From positions 62,001 through 126,000 of the forward strand of contig JAGWXF010000002.1 of NCBI GenBank assembly GCA_018970025.1: DNA of 64,000 nucleotides, given 5' to 3'. The notes under the pieces were generated by a model that was not told the origin of the DNA, did not search any database, and saw nothing but the letters and a program-made list of their open reading frames with translations. Below, piece by piece: positions 43,368 through 51,815 of this stretch. The DNA is from Actinomycetales bacterium (GTDB lineage: Bacteria > Actinomycetota > Actinomycetes > S36-B12). Position 1 is the first letter of the stretch. Every line of letters begins with the position of its first letter. The position numbers and the translations under genes are program-made.

Positions 43368-44998
43368 GGTGCCACCCCGGCCGAGGTCGTGCGATCTGTT
43401 CCGAAGACCTCATGGCGGAGAAGTCCGGGCCAGCGGGCGACTGTGCTCGTCAGAAAGTGATCGCTCGGAGCGCTTGCCGTGTGGCCAGCACCTCGCCGCA
43501 CATAGATGTAGCCCAGTCCGTGCGTGCGATAAACGAGGCCGCCGGACATCTGCACCCGTCGGATAAGCGCGCGGTCGATCGAGCGGGGGACAGGGCGCCA
43601 GCCGCCTACCGACCTCAGGTCCGCCTGCGAAATGAGCATCGTGCCTCCGGCGACGAACGTCGCGTACTGCTCCGCTGCGTACTCAGGACGGAATACCGTT
43701 ACATCGTCGGGCTGGACCATGATCCAGTCCAGCGCCTTGCCGACCAAGGGAGCGCCGGAGTACGCGCGGGCCAGGACCAGATCCCAGATGTGCTCAGCGG
43801 CATAGTGGTCGTCGTCGTCCACCTTGGTCAGCAGTTCGCCATCAGCCCGCTCGCTTGCGGCCTGCATCGCCGCGCCGAACTCGAGATCCCGCGGGAGGAA
43901 GACGAGGTCGACCGCGTGCCGCTTCGCCAGGTCGGTGAGACGGCCGAAGGGCAGTTCGAATCCGTGTAGGGCGATCACCACCTGCAGATTCGGGTAGTCG
44001 AGCCTGGCCAGCTGCTCGATCGCATGATCGAGGAACTCCGCGCGATGCGTGAGCATCACGGCAGAGACGGATGGCCATTCCGTCAGCGCCTGGTGCGGGC
44101 CGTACTCACGCAGTGCCCGACGCCGTGCTCGCACCGAGGCAACCTGCCAGCCGAGGTCATCGTCGGGGAACGGCGTGCCAGGGGGAGCCAGGACGACGCC
44201 CGCAGCCTGCAGCTGCGCTCGCCAGCGGAGCGGCAGGTCAGCAGGGGCCGTCAGGCCGCTGAGCTGCCGCAACGCTCGCACGTCACCGGCGCCAAGGTCT
44301 GCAGAGGTGCGCAGCCTGATCCCCGGAGCGTCGACGACCAGCACGGGAGCCGAGCCCATCTCCACCCTGGCCGCGCCGACGACCCCGCCGACGACTGAGC
44401 GCCGACCGATCGGCCGATGAACGGACGGGTCGACAAGGACCTCCTGCGCGACTCCATTCACCAGCCAGCGCCCACTCGGCTCGATGACCACGGTACGGTC
44501 CCGGTCGGGGAACTCGTCGATGCCGGCGCGGGGCTGCACGACGACATCGGATCGACGCAGGTGCCGATTGGGCTTGTCGTCTGCGGTAACCACGTCCCGG
44601 GCATGCAAGGCAAGCCACGCCGCGGCTGCTGGCAGCCCGGGCAGCAGCGCGACGGAAGGTCCAATGGAGCACACGGCCGGGCTCAGCACCCGTGCCGCTG
44701 CCATGAGTAGCAGTCCGGCGTCCATAGGCTCGAGCGATTCCAGGCTGACCTCGCAACCCGAGCGGCCGCGTAACCGAGCTTCCACCTTCGTCAGGCCCCG
44801 CAGGCCATGGGGGCCGAACCAGCCCCGAGGGGGTCGTTCGCGATCAACGCGGACGCGGATGCGGCGCACCGGACGGGATCCGACCGATGTCACGGCAGCC
44901 TGCTGCAGGGAGTGGATCATGGGCACGCGCACAAGCAATGCATCACCGCGTCTGCGGATGGAGCCGATCGCCTCAGAGGAATGGGAATCGCGCTCCAC
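43364..44998 (-). CDS. Two-part protein: unknown N-terminal region plus GT2 domain
   Basis: The 544-residue protein has a recognisable GT2 domain only at about 310-540 (VSAVMLTHRAEFLDHAIEQL, metal motif LTKVDDDDHYAAEHI, and ADLRSVGGWRPVPRSID). Residues 1-300 match nothing I know: basic and Arg-rich at first, then alternating hydrophobic strands (VVVQPRAGIDEFP, VLVVDAPGIRLR). The GTG start at 44998 has no clear ribosome site; ATG 44920 is an alternative. It heads the five-gene coupled run and lies 31 bp after the acyl-CoA dehydrogenase gene on the same strand. Confidence 0.82.
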   Translation of the reverse strand: MERDSHSSEAIGSIRRRGDALLVRVPMIHSLQQAAVTSVGSRPVRRIRVRVDRERPPRGWFGPHGLRGLTKVEARLRGRSGCEVSLESLEPMDAGLLLMAAARVLSPAVCSIGPSVALLPGLPAAAAWLALHARDVVTADDKPNRHLRRSDVVVQPRAGIDEFPDRDRTVVIEPSGRWLVNGVAQEVLVDPSVHRPIGRRSVVGGVVGAARVEMGSAPVLVVDAPGIRLRTSADLGAGDVRALRQLSGLTAPADLPLRWRAQLQAAGVVLAPPGTPFPDDDLGWQVASVRARRRALREYGPHQALTEWPSVSAVMLTHRAEFLDHAIEQLARLDYPNLQVVIALHGFELPFGRLTDLAKRHAVDLVFLPRDLEFGAAMQAASERADGELLTKVDDDDHYAAEHIWDLVLARAYSGAPLVGKALDWIMVQPDDVTVFRPEYAAEQYATFVAGGTMLISQADLRSVGGWRPVPRSIDRALIRRVQMSGGLVYRTHGLGYIYVRRGAGHTASAPSDHFLTSTVARWPGLLRHEVFGTDRTTSAGVAP

Positions 44999-45029
44999 AT
45001 GATGCAGCGTAGTTGGCCGCGCCTTCCCG

Positions 45030-46238
45030 CTAGGTCAGGCCCGCGAGCAGCTGTCTGGCCATGACGATGCGCTGGACCTGGTTGGTCCCCTCGTAGATCT
45101 GGGTGATCTTCGCGTCACGCATGTAGCGCTCGACCGGCCAGTCCTCGGTGTAGCCGGCACCGCCGAGGACCTGCACCGCATCGGTCGTGATCTCCATGGC
45201 CGCGTCCGATGCGAAGCACTTCGCCGCAGCACCGAAGAAGGTGAGGTCCGGGTCGCAGCGCTCGCTCTTGGCCGCCGCGACGTACACGAGCTGACGGGCT
45301 GCCTCCAGCTTCATGGCCATGTCGGCGAGCATGAACTGCAGGCCCTGGAATGCCGCGATCGGCTTGCCGAACTGCTCGCGCTGGCGCGCATATGACGTGG
45401 CGACGTCCAGTGCCGCCTGGGCGATGCCCACCGCCTGGGCGCCGATGGTGATGCGGGTGTGATCAAGGGTCGCCATCGCCGTGGCGAAGCCGGTGCCCGG
45501 CTCGCCGATGATGCGATCGCCCGGGATATGGCAGTTGTCGAAGATGATCTCCCGAGTGGGAGAGCCGTGGATGCCGAGCTTGCGCTCCTTGGTGCCGACG
45601 GAGAAGCCCTCGTCGTGTGCATGGACGACGAACGCGGAGATGCCCTTGGGGCCCTTGTCGGGGTCGGTCACCGCCATGACGGTGTAGTAGGAGGACTCCC
45701 CCGCATTCGTGATCCAGCTCTTCTGGCCGTTCAGCACCCAGTCGTCGCCGTCGGCGATCGCACGGGTCTTCATGCCCGCTGCGTCGCTGCCCGCCTCCCG
45801 CTCGCTCAGGCCGTAGGAGAACATCGCCTCGCCGGACGCCACCTCGGGCAGGTAGCGCTGCTTGAGCTCCTGGCTCCCGGCGATGAGCAGGGGCATGGTG
45901 CCGAGCTTGTTCACCGCAGGGATAAGCGAGGACGACGCGCAGCCGCGGGCCACCTCCTCGATCACGATGCAGGCCGCAAGGGCATCGCCCCCCTCGCCGC
46001 CGTACTCGGTCGGGATGTGGATGGCGTGGAATCCGCTGAGCCGCAGGGCGTCGTATGCAGCCTGCGGGAACTCGCCGGACTGGTCGACCTCTGCCGCCAT
46101 CGGCGCGATCTTGTCCTCGACCAGTCCCCGCACCGCGGCGCGCAGCTCCACATGCTCCGGCGCCGGGGAATACAGGTCGAAGTCGCCGTTCCCGGCCAGG
46201 CCGCTGGCACCAGTGCCTGATCCGCCAGCCCGCGCCAT
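45030..46238 (-). CDS. Acyl-CoA dehydrogenase
   Basis: The 402-residue FAD enzyme shows the family signature MFSYGLSEREAGSDAAGMKT, KSWITNAGES, HGSPTREIIFDNCHIP, and the catalytic base Glu383 in QIYEGTNQVQR. It oxidises acyl-CoA to enoyl-CoA. The position near purE/purK and acyl-CoA carboxylase matches fadE25 of mycobacteria. GGAGG lies five bases before the ATG. Chain-length preference cannot be told. Confidence 0.94.
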   Translation of the reverse strand: MARAGGSGTGASGLAGNGDFDLYSPAPEHVELRAAVRGLVEDKIAPMAAEVDQSGEFPQAAYDALRLSGFHAIHIPTEYGGEGGDALAACIVIEEVARGCASSSLIPAVNKLGTMPLLIAGSQELKQRYLPEVASGEAMFSYGLSEREAGSDAAGMKTRAIADGDDWVLNGQKSWITNAGESSYYTVMAVTDPDKGPKGISAFVVHAHDEGFSVGTKERKLGIHGSPTREIIFDNCHIPGDRIIGEPGTGFATAMATLDHTRITIGAQAVGIAQAALDVATSYARQREQFGKPIAAFQGLQFMLADMAMKLEAARQLVYVAAAKSERCDPDLTFFGAAAKCFASDAAMEITTDAVQVLGGAGYTEDWPVERYMRDAKITQIYEGTNQVQRIVMARQLLAGLT

Positions 46239-46276
46239 GTCGTCCTCCTAGGTCAGATAATCGGAAGCCCAACCAT

Positions 46277-46397
46277 ATCGATCCATCGGGACGCGGGCCC
46301 GGGCCGGAGCCGCAGCATCGACCCATCGGGACGCGGGCCCGGGCCGGAGCCCGCAGCATCGACCCATCGGGACGCGGGCCCGGGCCGGAGCCCGCAT
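46277..46397. repeat. 40-41-bp GC-rich tandem repeat, three copies, between divergent genes
   Basis: The units begin ATCGA(T/C)CCATCGGGACGC and contain GGGCCCGGGCC followed by GGAGC. They occupy 46277-46316, 46317-46357 and 46358-46397, and are nearly identical. They fill the intergenic region between the divergent acyl-CoA dehydrogenase and ugd genes. There are no unique spacers, so this is not CRISPR. Confidence 0.85.
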
Positions 46398-46423
46398 CAG
46401 GCCCGCCCGGCTACCCTTGCCCC

Positions 46424-47743
46424 ATGCCGCTGCGCTTGTCCGTGATCGGGACGGGATACCTCGGCGCGACGCATGCGGCCTGCATGGCCGAGCTCGGGTT
46501 CGAGGTCGTCGGCGTCGACGTCGACCAGGCCAAGGTCGCCACGCTCAATGAGGGCCGGGTGCCGTTCTTCGAGCCTGGCCTGGACGAGGTGCTCGAGCGC
46601 AATCTCGCCGCCGGGCGCCTGCGCTTCACCGCGTCCGTCGAGGACGCCGCGACCGACGCCGACGTCCACTTCATCTGCGTCGGCACCCCCCAGGCCGCGG
46701 GCGCCCAGCGGGCCGACATGTCCCAGGTCCTCGGGTCCATCGAGGCCCTCGCGCCGCACCTGCGTGCTGACGCCCTCGTCGTCGGCAAGTCGACCGTGCC
46801 GGTCGGGACGGCAGCCGGACTGGCCGAGCGACTGAAGGGCGTCGCCGCGCCCGGCGTGGAGGTGGCCTGGAACCCGGAGTTCCTGCGCGAGGGCTTCGCC
46901 GTCGCTGACACCCTGCACCCGGACCGGCTGGTCGTCGGGGTCCGCAGCCAGCGGGCGGAGGACCTGCTCCGCGAGGTCTACGCCCCGCTCCTGGCGCAGG
47001 GCACCCCGTTCCTGGTCACCGACTACGCCACCGCCGAGCTGGTCAAGGTCGCGGCGAACTCCTTCCTGGCCACCAAGATCTCGTTCATCAACGCCATGGC
47101 CGAGGTCTGCGAGGCAGCCGGAGCGGATGTCACCGAGCTGGCCGAGGCGATCGGCTACGACCCCCGCATCGGCAGCCGATTCCTGTCCGCGGGCCTGGGA
47201 TTCGGCGGTGGCTGCCTGCCCAAGGACATCCGCGCGTTCATGGCGCGTGCCGGGGAGCTCGGCGCGGAGGAGGCCCTGACCTTCCTGCGCGAGGTCGACC
47301 AGATCAACCTGCGCCGCCGCGCCCATACGGTCGACCTGGCTCGCAAGGCGCTGGACGGATCCTTCGCCGGCCGCGCGGTCACCGTCCTGGGGGCCGCGTT
47401 CAAGCCGAACAGCGACGATGTCCGCGACTCGCCGGCCCTCGACGTCGCCGTGGCGATCCATAACGCCGGCGCGCGGGTGGTCGTCCACGATCCCAAGGGC
47501 CTGGCGAACGCCGCTCGCGTCTACCCGAACCTGGACTACCAGCCCGACGTCATGACCGCCTTCACGGGCACTGACCTGGTCATCCATGCCACCGAGTGGG
47601 CGGAGTACCGCGACCTTGATCCGCATGCCGTTGCCGAGGTCGCGCGCGGGCGTCATGTCATCGATGCCCGCAACACCCTCGACCCGGCCACCTGGCGCAA
47701 CGCCGGCTGGACCTACCGCGCCCTCGGCCGGCCGAATGCCTAG
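46424..47743 (+). CDS. ugd: UDP-glucose 6-dehydrogenase
   Basis: The 439-residue enzyme oxidises UDP-glucose to UDP-glucuronate using two NAD. It shows the NAD-binding loop VIGTGYLGATHAACMAELGF, the family motifs ICVGTPQ and NPEFLREGFAV, and the catalytic Cys264 in GFGGGCLPKDIRAF. The last domain binds UDP (AAFKPNSDDVRDSPALDV). A GDP-mannose substrate is the main alternative, given manABC nearby. The open frame reads back through the upstream 41-bp repeats, but ATG 46424 is the family start. No clear ribosome site. Confidence 0.93.
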   Translation: MPLRLSVIGTGYLGATHAACMAELGFEVVGVDVDQAKVATLNEGRVPFFEPGLDEVLERNLAAGRLRFTASVEDAATDADVHFICVGTPQAAGAQRADMSQVLGSIEALAPHLRADALVVGKSTVPVGTAAGLAERLKGVAAPGVEVAWNPEFLREGFAVADTLHPDRLVVGVRSQRAEDLLREVYAPLLAQGTPFLVTDYATAELVKVAANSFLATKISFINAMAEVCEAAGADVTELAEAIGYDPRIGSRFLSAGLGFGGGCLPKDIRAFMARAGELGAEEALTFLREVDQINLRRRAHTVDLARKALDGSFAGRAVTVLGAAFKPNSDDVRDSPALDVAVAIHNAGARVVVHDPKGLANAARVYPNLDYQPDVMTAFTGTDLVIHATEWAEYRDLDPHAVAEVARGRHVIDARNTLDPATWRNAGWTYRALGRPNA

Positions 47744-47758
47744 CGCCGGCGGGCGAGC

Positions 47759-48190
47759 ATGAGGGATCCGCTGCTCTACGGCACGGACGCGGACGCCGAT
47801 CGCCTCCTGCGCGATACGAGCCTGTGGTTCATCGTCGGGCTCGGCAACTCGCCTGACCGGGCCGCCTACGGGGTGGCTCTGACCCTGCAGCGACACGGGA
47901 AGCGGATCGTCCCGATCCATCCGCGTGCGGAGGTCGTCCATGGCCAGGCTGGCTACCCCTCGATTGCCGAGGCCGCAGCAGATCTCGGGGCGCCGGACGT
48001 CGTCGATTGCTTCGTCCGCGCCGATCGGGTCGGAGCATTCGTGGACGAGGCCATCGAGGCGGGTGCCGGCGCGGTCTGGCTGCAGCTGGACGTCATCGAC
48101 GAGGCGGCTGCGCAACGGGCCGCCTCGGCCGGGCTGACCGTCATCATGGATCGCTGCCCGGCCATCGAGCTGCGCCGCCTGCGCCCCTAG
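47759..48190 (+). CDS. CoA-binding (YccU-type) Rossmann protein
   Basis: The 143-residue protein is a single CoA-binding domain: LWFIVGLGNSPDRAAYGV, KRIVPIHPRAEVVHGQAGYPSIAEA, VDCFVRADRVGAFVDEA, GAVWLQLDVIDEAAAQRAA and VIMDRCPAIEL. The conserved Asp-Arg-Cys-Pro end is typical. No activity is established for this family. It follows ugd after 15 bases and is likely co-transcribed. Confidence 0.9.
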   Translation: MRDPLLYGTDADADRLLRDTSLWFIVGLGNSPDRAAYGVALTLQRHGKRIVPIHPRAEVVHGQAGYPSIAEAAADLGAPDVVDCFVRADRVGAFVDEAIEAGAGAVWLQLDVIDEAAAQRAASAGLTVIMDRCPAIELRRLRP

Positions 48191-48202
48191 TCGGCTGTGC
48201 CC

Positions 48203-48318
48203 CCACGCAGCCCACCCCACGCAGCCCACCCCCACGCAGCCCACCCCCACGCAGCCCACCCCCACGCAGCCCACCCCCACGCAGCCCACCCCCACGCAGC
48301 CCACCCCCACGCAGCCCG
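48203..48318. repeat. 15-bp tandem repeat CCACGCAGCCCACCC, eight copies
   Basis: The core CACGCAG occurs at 48204, 48218, 48233, 48248, 48263, 48278, 48293 and 48308. The first spacing is 14 bases and the rest 15. Copies 2-7 are identical. The array directly follows the CoA-binding gene and precedes the SOS-controlled HNH gene. Confidence 0.92.
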
Positions 48319-48345
48319 CTCCCATATTCGCCATTGGCCCCGGCA

Positions 48346-48390
48346 CCCTGCCTGTTAGACCCCTGCCTGTCAGACCCCTGCCTGTCAGAC
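48346..48390. repeat. Second 15-bp tandem repeat, three copies
   Basis: CCCTGCCTGT(T/C)AGAC occurs three times head to tail at 48346, 48361 and 48376, followed by the start of a fourth. Its sequence is unrelated to the array just upstream, although the unit length is the same. It ends 14 bases before the SOS box. Confidence 0.9.
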
Positions 48391-48403
48391 CCCTGGAATA
48401 CAT

Positions 48404-48419
48404 TCGAACACATGTTCGA
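48404..48419 (+). promoter_or_regulatory. LexA (SOS) box with perfect arms, overlapping the HNH gene start
   Basis: TCGAACACATGTTCGA has both arms of the actinobacterial SOS box TCGAAC-N4-GTTCGA intact. The ATG of the HNH gene is at 48412, inside the box. LexA bound here would repress the gene until DNA damage. Confidence 0.85.
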
Positions 48420-50064
48420 CAAAGCAGAGGGCTCCGGTCTCGGCGCTTCATCGCTGGGCGCCGCTGAGATCCTGGCTTACCTGGGCACCCTCACCCCAGG
48501 AGCGAGGAGTTTGGCGGAGTTGCTCGAACTGGCCCCGGCTGACCTCACGGCTGCGGATGCCCTCTCCTTCCTCGAGCAACTCGATCGGCACCTCGCCTGG
48601 CTGCACGCGGTGCAGGCCGACGCGCTGGTCGCGATCGCCGGCGCGCAGCCAACGCGCACCGACGTCACGATCGTGCGTGAGACATCCCCCGCTCGCACGG
48701 CACCCGACTCAGGAGACCTCGGTACGGCAGAAGACAACGCGAACCACCGGCCAACCGGCAGCGCACCCGAGAGCGCGCGCGTCCTCGTCGAGATCTGCCT
48801 CGAAGACATCGTCCGCGAGGAGATCTCGGCAGCCCTGCGCTGGTCGGGAGGCTATGCGCAGGCGCGGATCGATGCTGCCCGGCTCATGTCGAGCCACCTG
48901 CGGCACACATACCAGGCACTGGTCGCGGGCCGGATCTCCCAGGCGCACGCCGCGGTCATCACTGACGGTGCCCGACGACTGCCAGGCTTCGCCAGCGACG
49001 ATCCGGCTGAGCAGGCGCAGTTCGCCTACGGATGCTCGGTCCTGGAAGGCCGGGCCCTGGTCACGGCAGAGGCGTCCACCGTTGCGCGCACGCGACGTGC
49101 GGTGAACCTTGCGGTCGCAACAGTTCTGGACGCCAAGGAGGTCGAACGAGGCAGGCGGGGCCGCACCATTGCCGACGTCTCGCTCTTCGACGACGGAGAT
49201 GGCAGCGCCACCCTCCTTGCCCGCATGCCAGTCGAGCATGCCTACGCGTGCTTCGCGGCCGTGACGGCCCTTGCTCAGGATCGTCGACTCGACGTGCCAT
49301 GTGATGCAAGGGCCGGGCAGCGGCGCGCACATGCCCTTGCCACGCTCATCCTCGGCACCGGCCAGCAGTCGACCGCAGCGGCATCGCCGTCGGGGGAGTC
49401 AGATCCTGGACGAGGCAACATCGGTGGCCTGGGCCCGCACCCACGGGTCCACATCGACGTGGTCATCAGCCTCGAGGCCCTCCTCGGTCTCACCGCACAG
49501 CCGGCACAACTGCCCGGCGGCGAGTCCATTCCTGCCGACGTCGTTCGCTGCCTCCTCGAGGATGCCACCATGCGCCGGCTGGTCACCGATCCGCTGAGCG
49601 GGCAACTCCTTGACCTCGGCAGGCGCACCTACCGAGTGCCCCAGGCACTGCGCGAGTTCATCGAGGCGCGCGACCGTACCTGCCGATTCCCCGGATGCAA
49701 CCGACGGGCAACGAACTGCGAGATCGACCATGCCGTCGCCTGGGACGACGGCGGTGCAACCGAGGTTGCCAATCTCGGGGCACTATGCACCCGGCACCAC
49801 CTGGTGAAGACGCACGGCGGCTGGCGGATCGAGCGATCGATGCCAAGCGGTGCCTGCACCTGGCAGTCGCCGATGGGTCGACGCTATGAGCACGAACCTC
49901 GACCCACCCTGGAAGCACCGTTCAGTCCGCCTCCGACCCTGAGAACTGCCCCAGCTGGCACGCGGCCCGACCACCCGCGGCCCGACCACCCGCGGCCCGA
50001 CCACCCGCGGCCCGACCACCCGCGGCCCGACCACCCGCCCCCCGACGATGCGCCTCCGTTCTGA
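48412..50064 (+). CDS. DUF222 / 13E12-repeat family protein with C-terminal HNH nuclease domain (second copy)
   Basis: The 550-residue protein is a paralogue of the gene at 726-2402. The DUF222 region spans about 20-390 and the HNH block reads RDRTCRFPGC, CEIDHAVAW and LGALCTRHHLVKTHGGW. The acidic, Pro-rich tail carries five copies of RPDHP from a 15-bp repeat at 49961-50035. The open frame extends upstream through the tandem repeats to 48007, but ATG 48412, inside the SOS box, gives the same MFD start as the paralogue. Function of the family is unsettled. SOS control suggests action on damaged or replicating DNA. Confidence 0.9.
   Translation: MFDKAEGSGLGASSLGAAEILAYLGTLTPGARSLAELLELAPADLTAADALSFLEQLDRHLAWLHAVQADALVAIAGAQPTRTDVTIVRETSPARTAPDSGDLGTAEDNANHRPTGSAPESARVLVEICLEDIVREEISAALRWSGGYAQARIDAARLMSSHLRHTYQALVAGRISQAHAAVITDGARRLPGFASDDPAEQAQFAYGCSVLEGRALVTAEASTVARTRRAVNLAVATVLDAKEVERGRRGRTIADVSLFDDGDGSATLLARMPVEHAYACFAAVTALAQDRRLDVPCDARAGQRRAHALATLILGTGQQSTAAASPSGESDPGRGNIGGLGPHPRVHIDVVISLEALLGLTAQPAQLPGGESIPADVVRCLLEDATMRRLVTDPLSGQLLDLGRRTYRVPQALREFIEARDRTCRFPGCNRRATNCEIDHAVAWDDGGATEVANLGALCTRHHLVKTHGGWRIERSMPSGACTWQSPMGRRYEHEPRPTLEAPFSPPPTLRTAPAGTRPDHPRPDHPRPDHPRPDHPRPDHPPPDDAPPF
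49961..50035. repeat. 15-bp in-frame tandem repeat, five perfect copies, in the HNH gene tail
   Basis: CGCGGCCCGACCACC is repeated five times without change and encodes the RPDHP units at the C-terminus. The paralogue at 726 lacks this tail. Confidence 0.92.
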
Positions 50065-50095
50065 CGGGCCAGCGCGGGCGCGGTGCGGCGTTAGC

Positions 50096-50602
50096 TCACG
50101 GCTTGCCTGAGGCATCCCGAACACGCTGGGCCTTGGCCGCGGCCTGCCGGTTCAGGTCGTCCTGGAAGGCGACCATCGCCGTGCGCAGGTCCGGGTCGGC
50201 GATCCCAAGGATGCGGGCCGCGAGGAGTCCGGCATTGCGGGCATTGCCGATGGCAACCGTCGCAACGGGCACCCCGGCAGGCATCTGCACGATGGAGAGC
50301 AGGGAGTCCAGGCCATCGAGGTTGGCCAGGGGCACCGGAACGCCGATGACCGGCAACGGGGTCAGCGAGGCGAGCATCCCGGGCAGGTGCGCGGCTCCTC
50401 CAGCGCCGGCGATGAGCACCCGCAGACCTCGCTCCTCGGCGGTCGATCCGTACGCGACCATCTCGCGGGGCATGCGGTGGGCGGAGATGACCTCGACGTC
50501 GTACGGGATGCCGAAGTCATCGAGGGCTGCGGCGGCGGCCTGCATGGTCGGCCAGTCGGAGTCGCTGCCCATGCAGATCCCCACCAGGGCCACGTCGCTC
50601 AT
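50096..50602 (-). CDS. purE: 5-(carboxyamino)imidazole ribonucleotide mutase
   Basis: The 168-residue class I PurE moves the carboxylate of N5-CAIR to C4, giving CAIR in purine synthesis. Landmarks are [22 protein letters not shown] and [26 protein letters not shown]. It overlaps the upstream purK by 4 bp (ATGA), so the two are co-translated, and the enzymes act in sequence. Confidence 0.96.
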   Translation of the reverse strand: MSDVALVGICMGSDSDWPTMQAAAAALDDFGIPYDVEVISAHRMPREMVAYGSTAEERGLRVLIAGAGGAAHLPGMLASLTPLPVIGVPVPLANLDGLDSLLSIVQMPAGVPVATVAIGNARNAGLLAARILGIADPDLRTAMVAFQDDLNRQAAAKAQRVRDASGKP

Positions 50603-51765
50603 TCGTCGATCCTTCCCGCGAAGTAGTCGGCCGCATGCCGCCCCCGGGCCAGCAACTCGGCCGGGTCATCGCCCAGTGCTGTCACATGGCCGAGCTTGCG
50701 GCCGGGCCGCGCCTGCTTGCCATACAGGTGCACCTTCAGTGCAGGGTCCCGTGCCAGCACGTGCCGGTAGGCACCGGTGAGCTGGCCGACATCGCCGCCG
50801 AGGACATTGACCATAACCGCATAGGGGGCGCGAGCACGCGGGTCGCCGAGCGGCAGGTCGAGCACGGCACGCAGGTGATTCTCGAACTGGCTGGTGACTG
50901 CCCCCTCGATCGTCCAATGCCCGGAGTTGTGCGGACGCATCGCAAGCTCATTGACAAGTAGGTCGGAGCCGGTATCGAACATCTCGACGGCGAGCATGCC
51001 GACCACGCCGAGGTCACCGGCAATCTGCAGCGCCATCCGCTGGGCCTGCACGGTGCGGTCGGCGTCCAGGCCGGGGGCTGGTGCGATGACCTCGGCGCAG
51101 ATGCCGTCGACCTGGGTCGTCTGAACGACGGGGTACGCGACAGCCTGCCCATGGGGCGAGCGCGCGACCTGCGCCGACAGCTCGCGGATGAATGGAACGT
51201 GCTGCTCGGCCAGCCACTCCACTGCGCTGGGCACCTCGGTCGCCATCACCGCGTGGACATCATCGGGACTGCGCACCACCCAGACGCCACGGCCGTCATA
51301 GCCGCCCCGCGAGACCTTCAGCACGACGGGCCAGCCATGGGTGGCAGCGAACAGGACAACGTCAGCGGGGCCATCGACCAGGGCCCAGGCCGGGCAGGGC
51401 TGGCCGAGGTCGGTCAGGGTGCGGCGCATGTGGAGCTTGTCCTGGGCATGGAAGAGGGCACCAGGCCCGGGGCGCACGGCAACCCCGGATGCCTCCAGGG
51501 CCTCCAGGACGGGCGCGGGCACGTGCTCGTGATCGAAGGTCACCACGTCGCATCCGTCCGCGAAGGCCAGGACGTCGGCAACCGAGTCATGGGAGCCCAG
51601 GCGGGTATCGCGCACGACCTGGGCGGCCGGCTCATCCGGGTGAGCGGCCAGGACTCGAAAGCCGACCCCGAGGGCGGTGGCCGCAGCGGCCGTCATCCGG
51701 GAGAGCTGCCCGCCGCCGATCATCCCGACGACAGGCGCACCGTCGACGCCGGTGGCAGCAGGCAT
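50599..51765 (-). CDS. purK: N5-carboxyaminoimidazole ribonucleotide synthase
   Basis: The 388-residue ATP-grasp enzyme carboxylates AIR with bicarbonate and ATP, making the substrate of PurE. It shows [20 protein letters not shown], the ATP-grasp core [15 protein letters not shown] and [17 protein letters not shown]. Length and motifs are normal. It begins the purK-purE pair. The neighbour upstream, on the same strand with a 50-bp gap, is the TetR-like gene. Confidence 0.96.
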   Translation of the reverse strand: MPAATGVDGAPVVGMIGGGQLSRMTAAAATALGVGFRVLAAHPDEPAAQVVRDTRLGSHDSVADVLAFADGCDVVTFDHEHVPAPVLEALEASGVAVRPGPGALFHAQDKLHMRRTLTDLGQPCPAWALVDGPADVVLFAATHGWPVVLKVSRGGYDGRGVWVVRSPDDVHAVMATEVPSAVEWLAEQHVPFIRELSAQVARSPHGQAVAYPVVQTTQVDGICAEVIAPAPGLDADRTVQAQRMALQIAGDLGVVGMLAVEMFDTGSDLLVNELAMRPHNSGHWTIEGAVTSQFENHLRAVLDLPLGDPRARAPYAVMVNVLGGDVGQLTGAYRHVLARDPALKVHLYGKQARPGRKLGHVTALGDDPAELLARGRHAADYFAGRIDE

Positions 51766-51815
51766 GGCTTCAACCTACTGGGGTCGGGCCTACGGCCAGC
51801 CCCTCGATCGAGCGG

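Noticed and set aside
46277-46397. Possible CRISPR or insertion-sequence ends
   Set aside because: Direct tandem copies without spacers, no inverted ends, no transposase.
48203-48390. Possible CRISPR array
   Set aside because: Units are directly adjacent with no spacers, and no cas gene is in the window.
46397-48451. 684-codon reverse frame over ugd and the CoA-binding gene
   Set aside because: Antisense to two genes with strong motifs; the apparent CVGVG repeats are only the 15-bp DNA array read in reverse.
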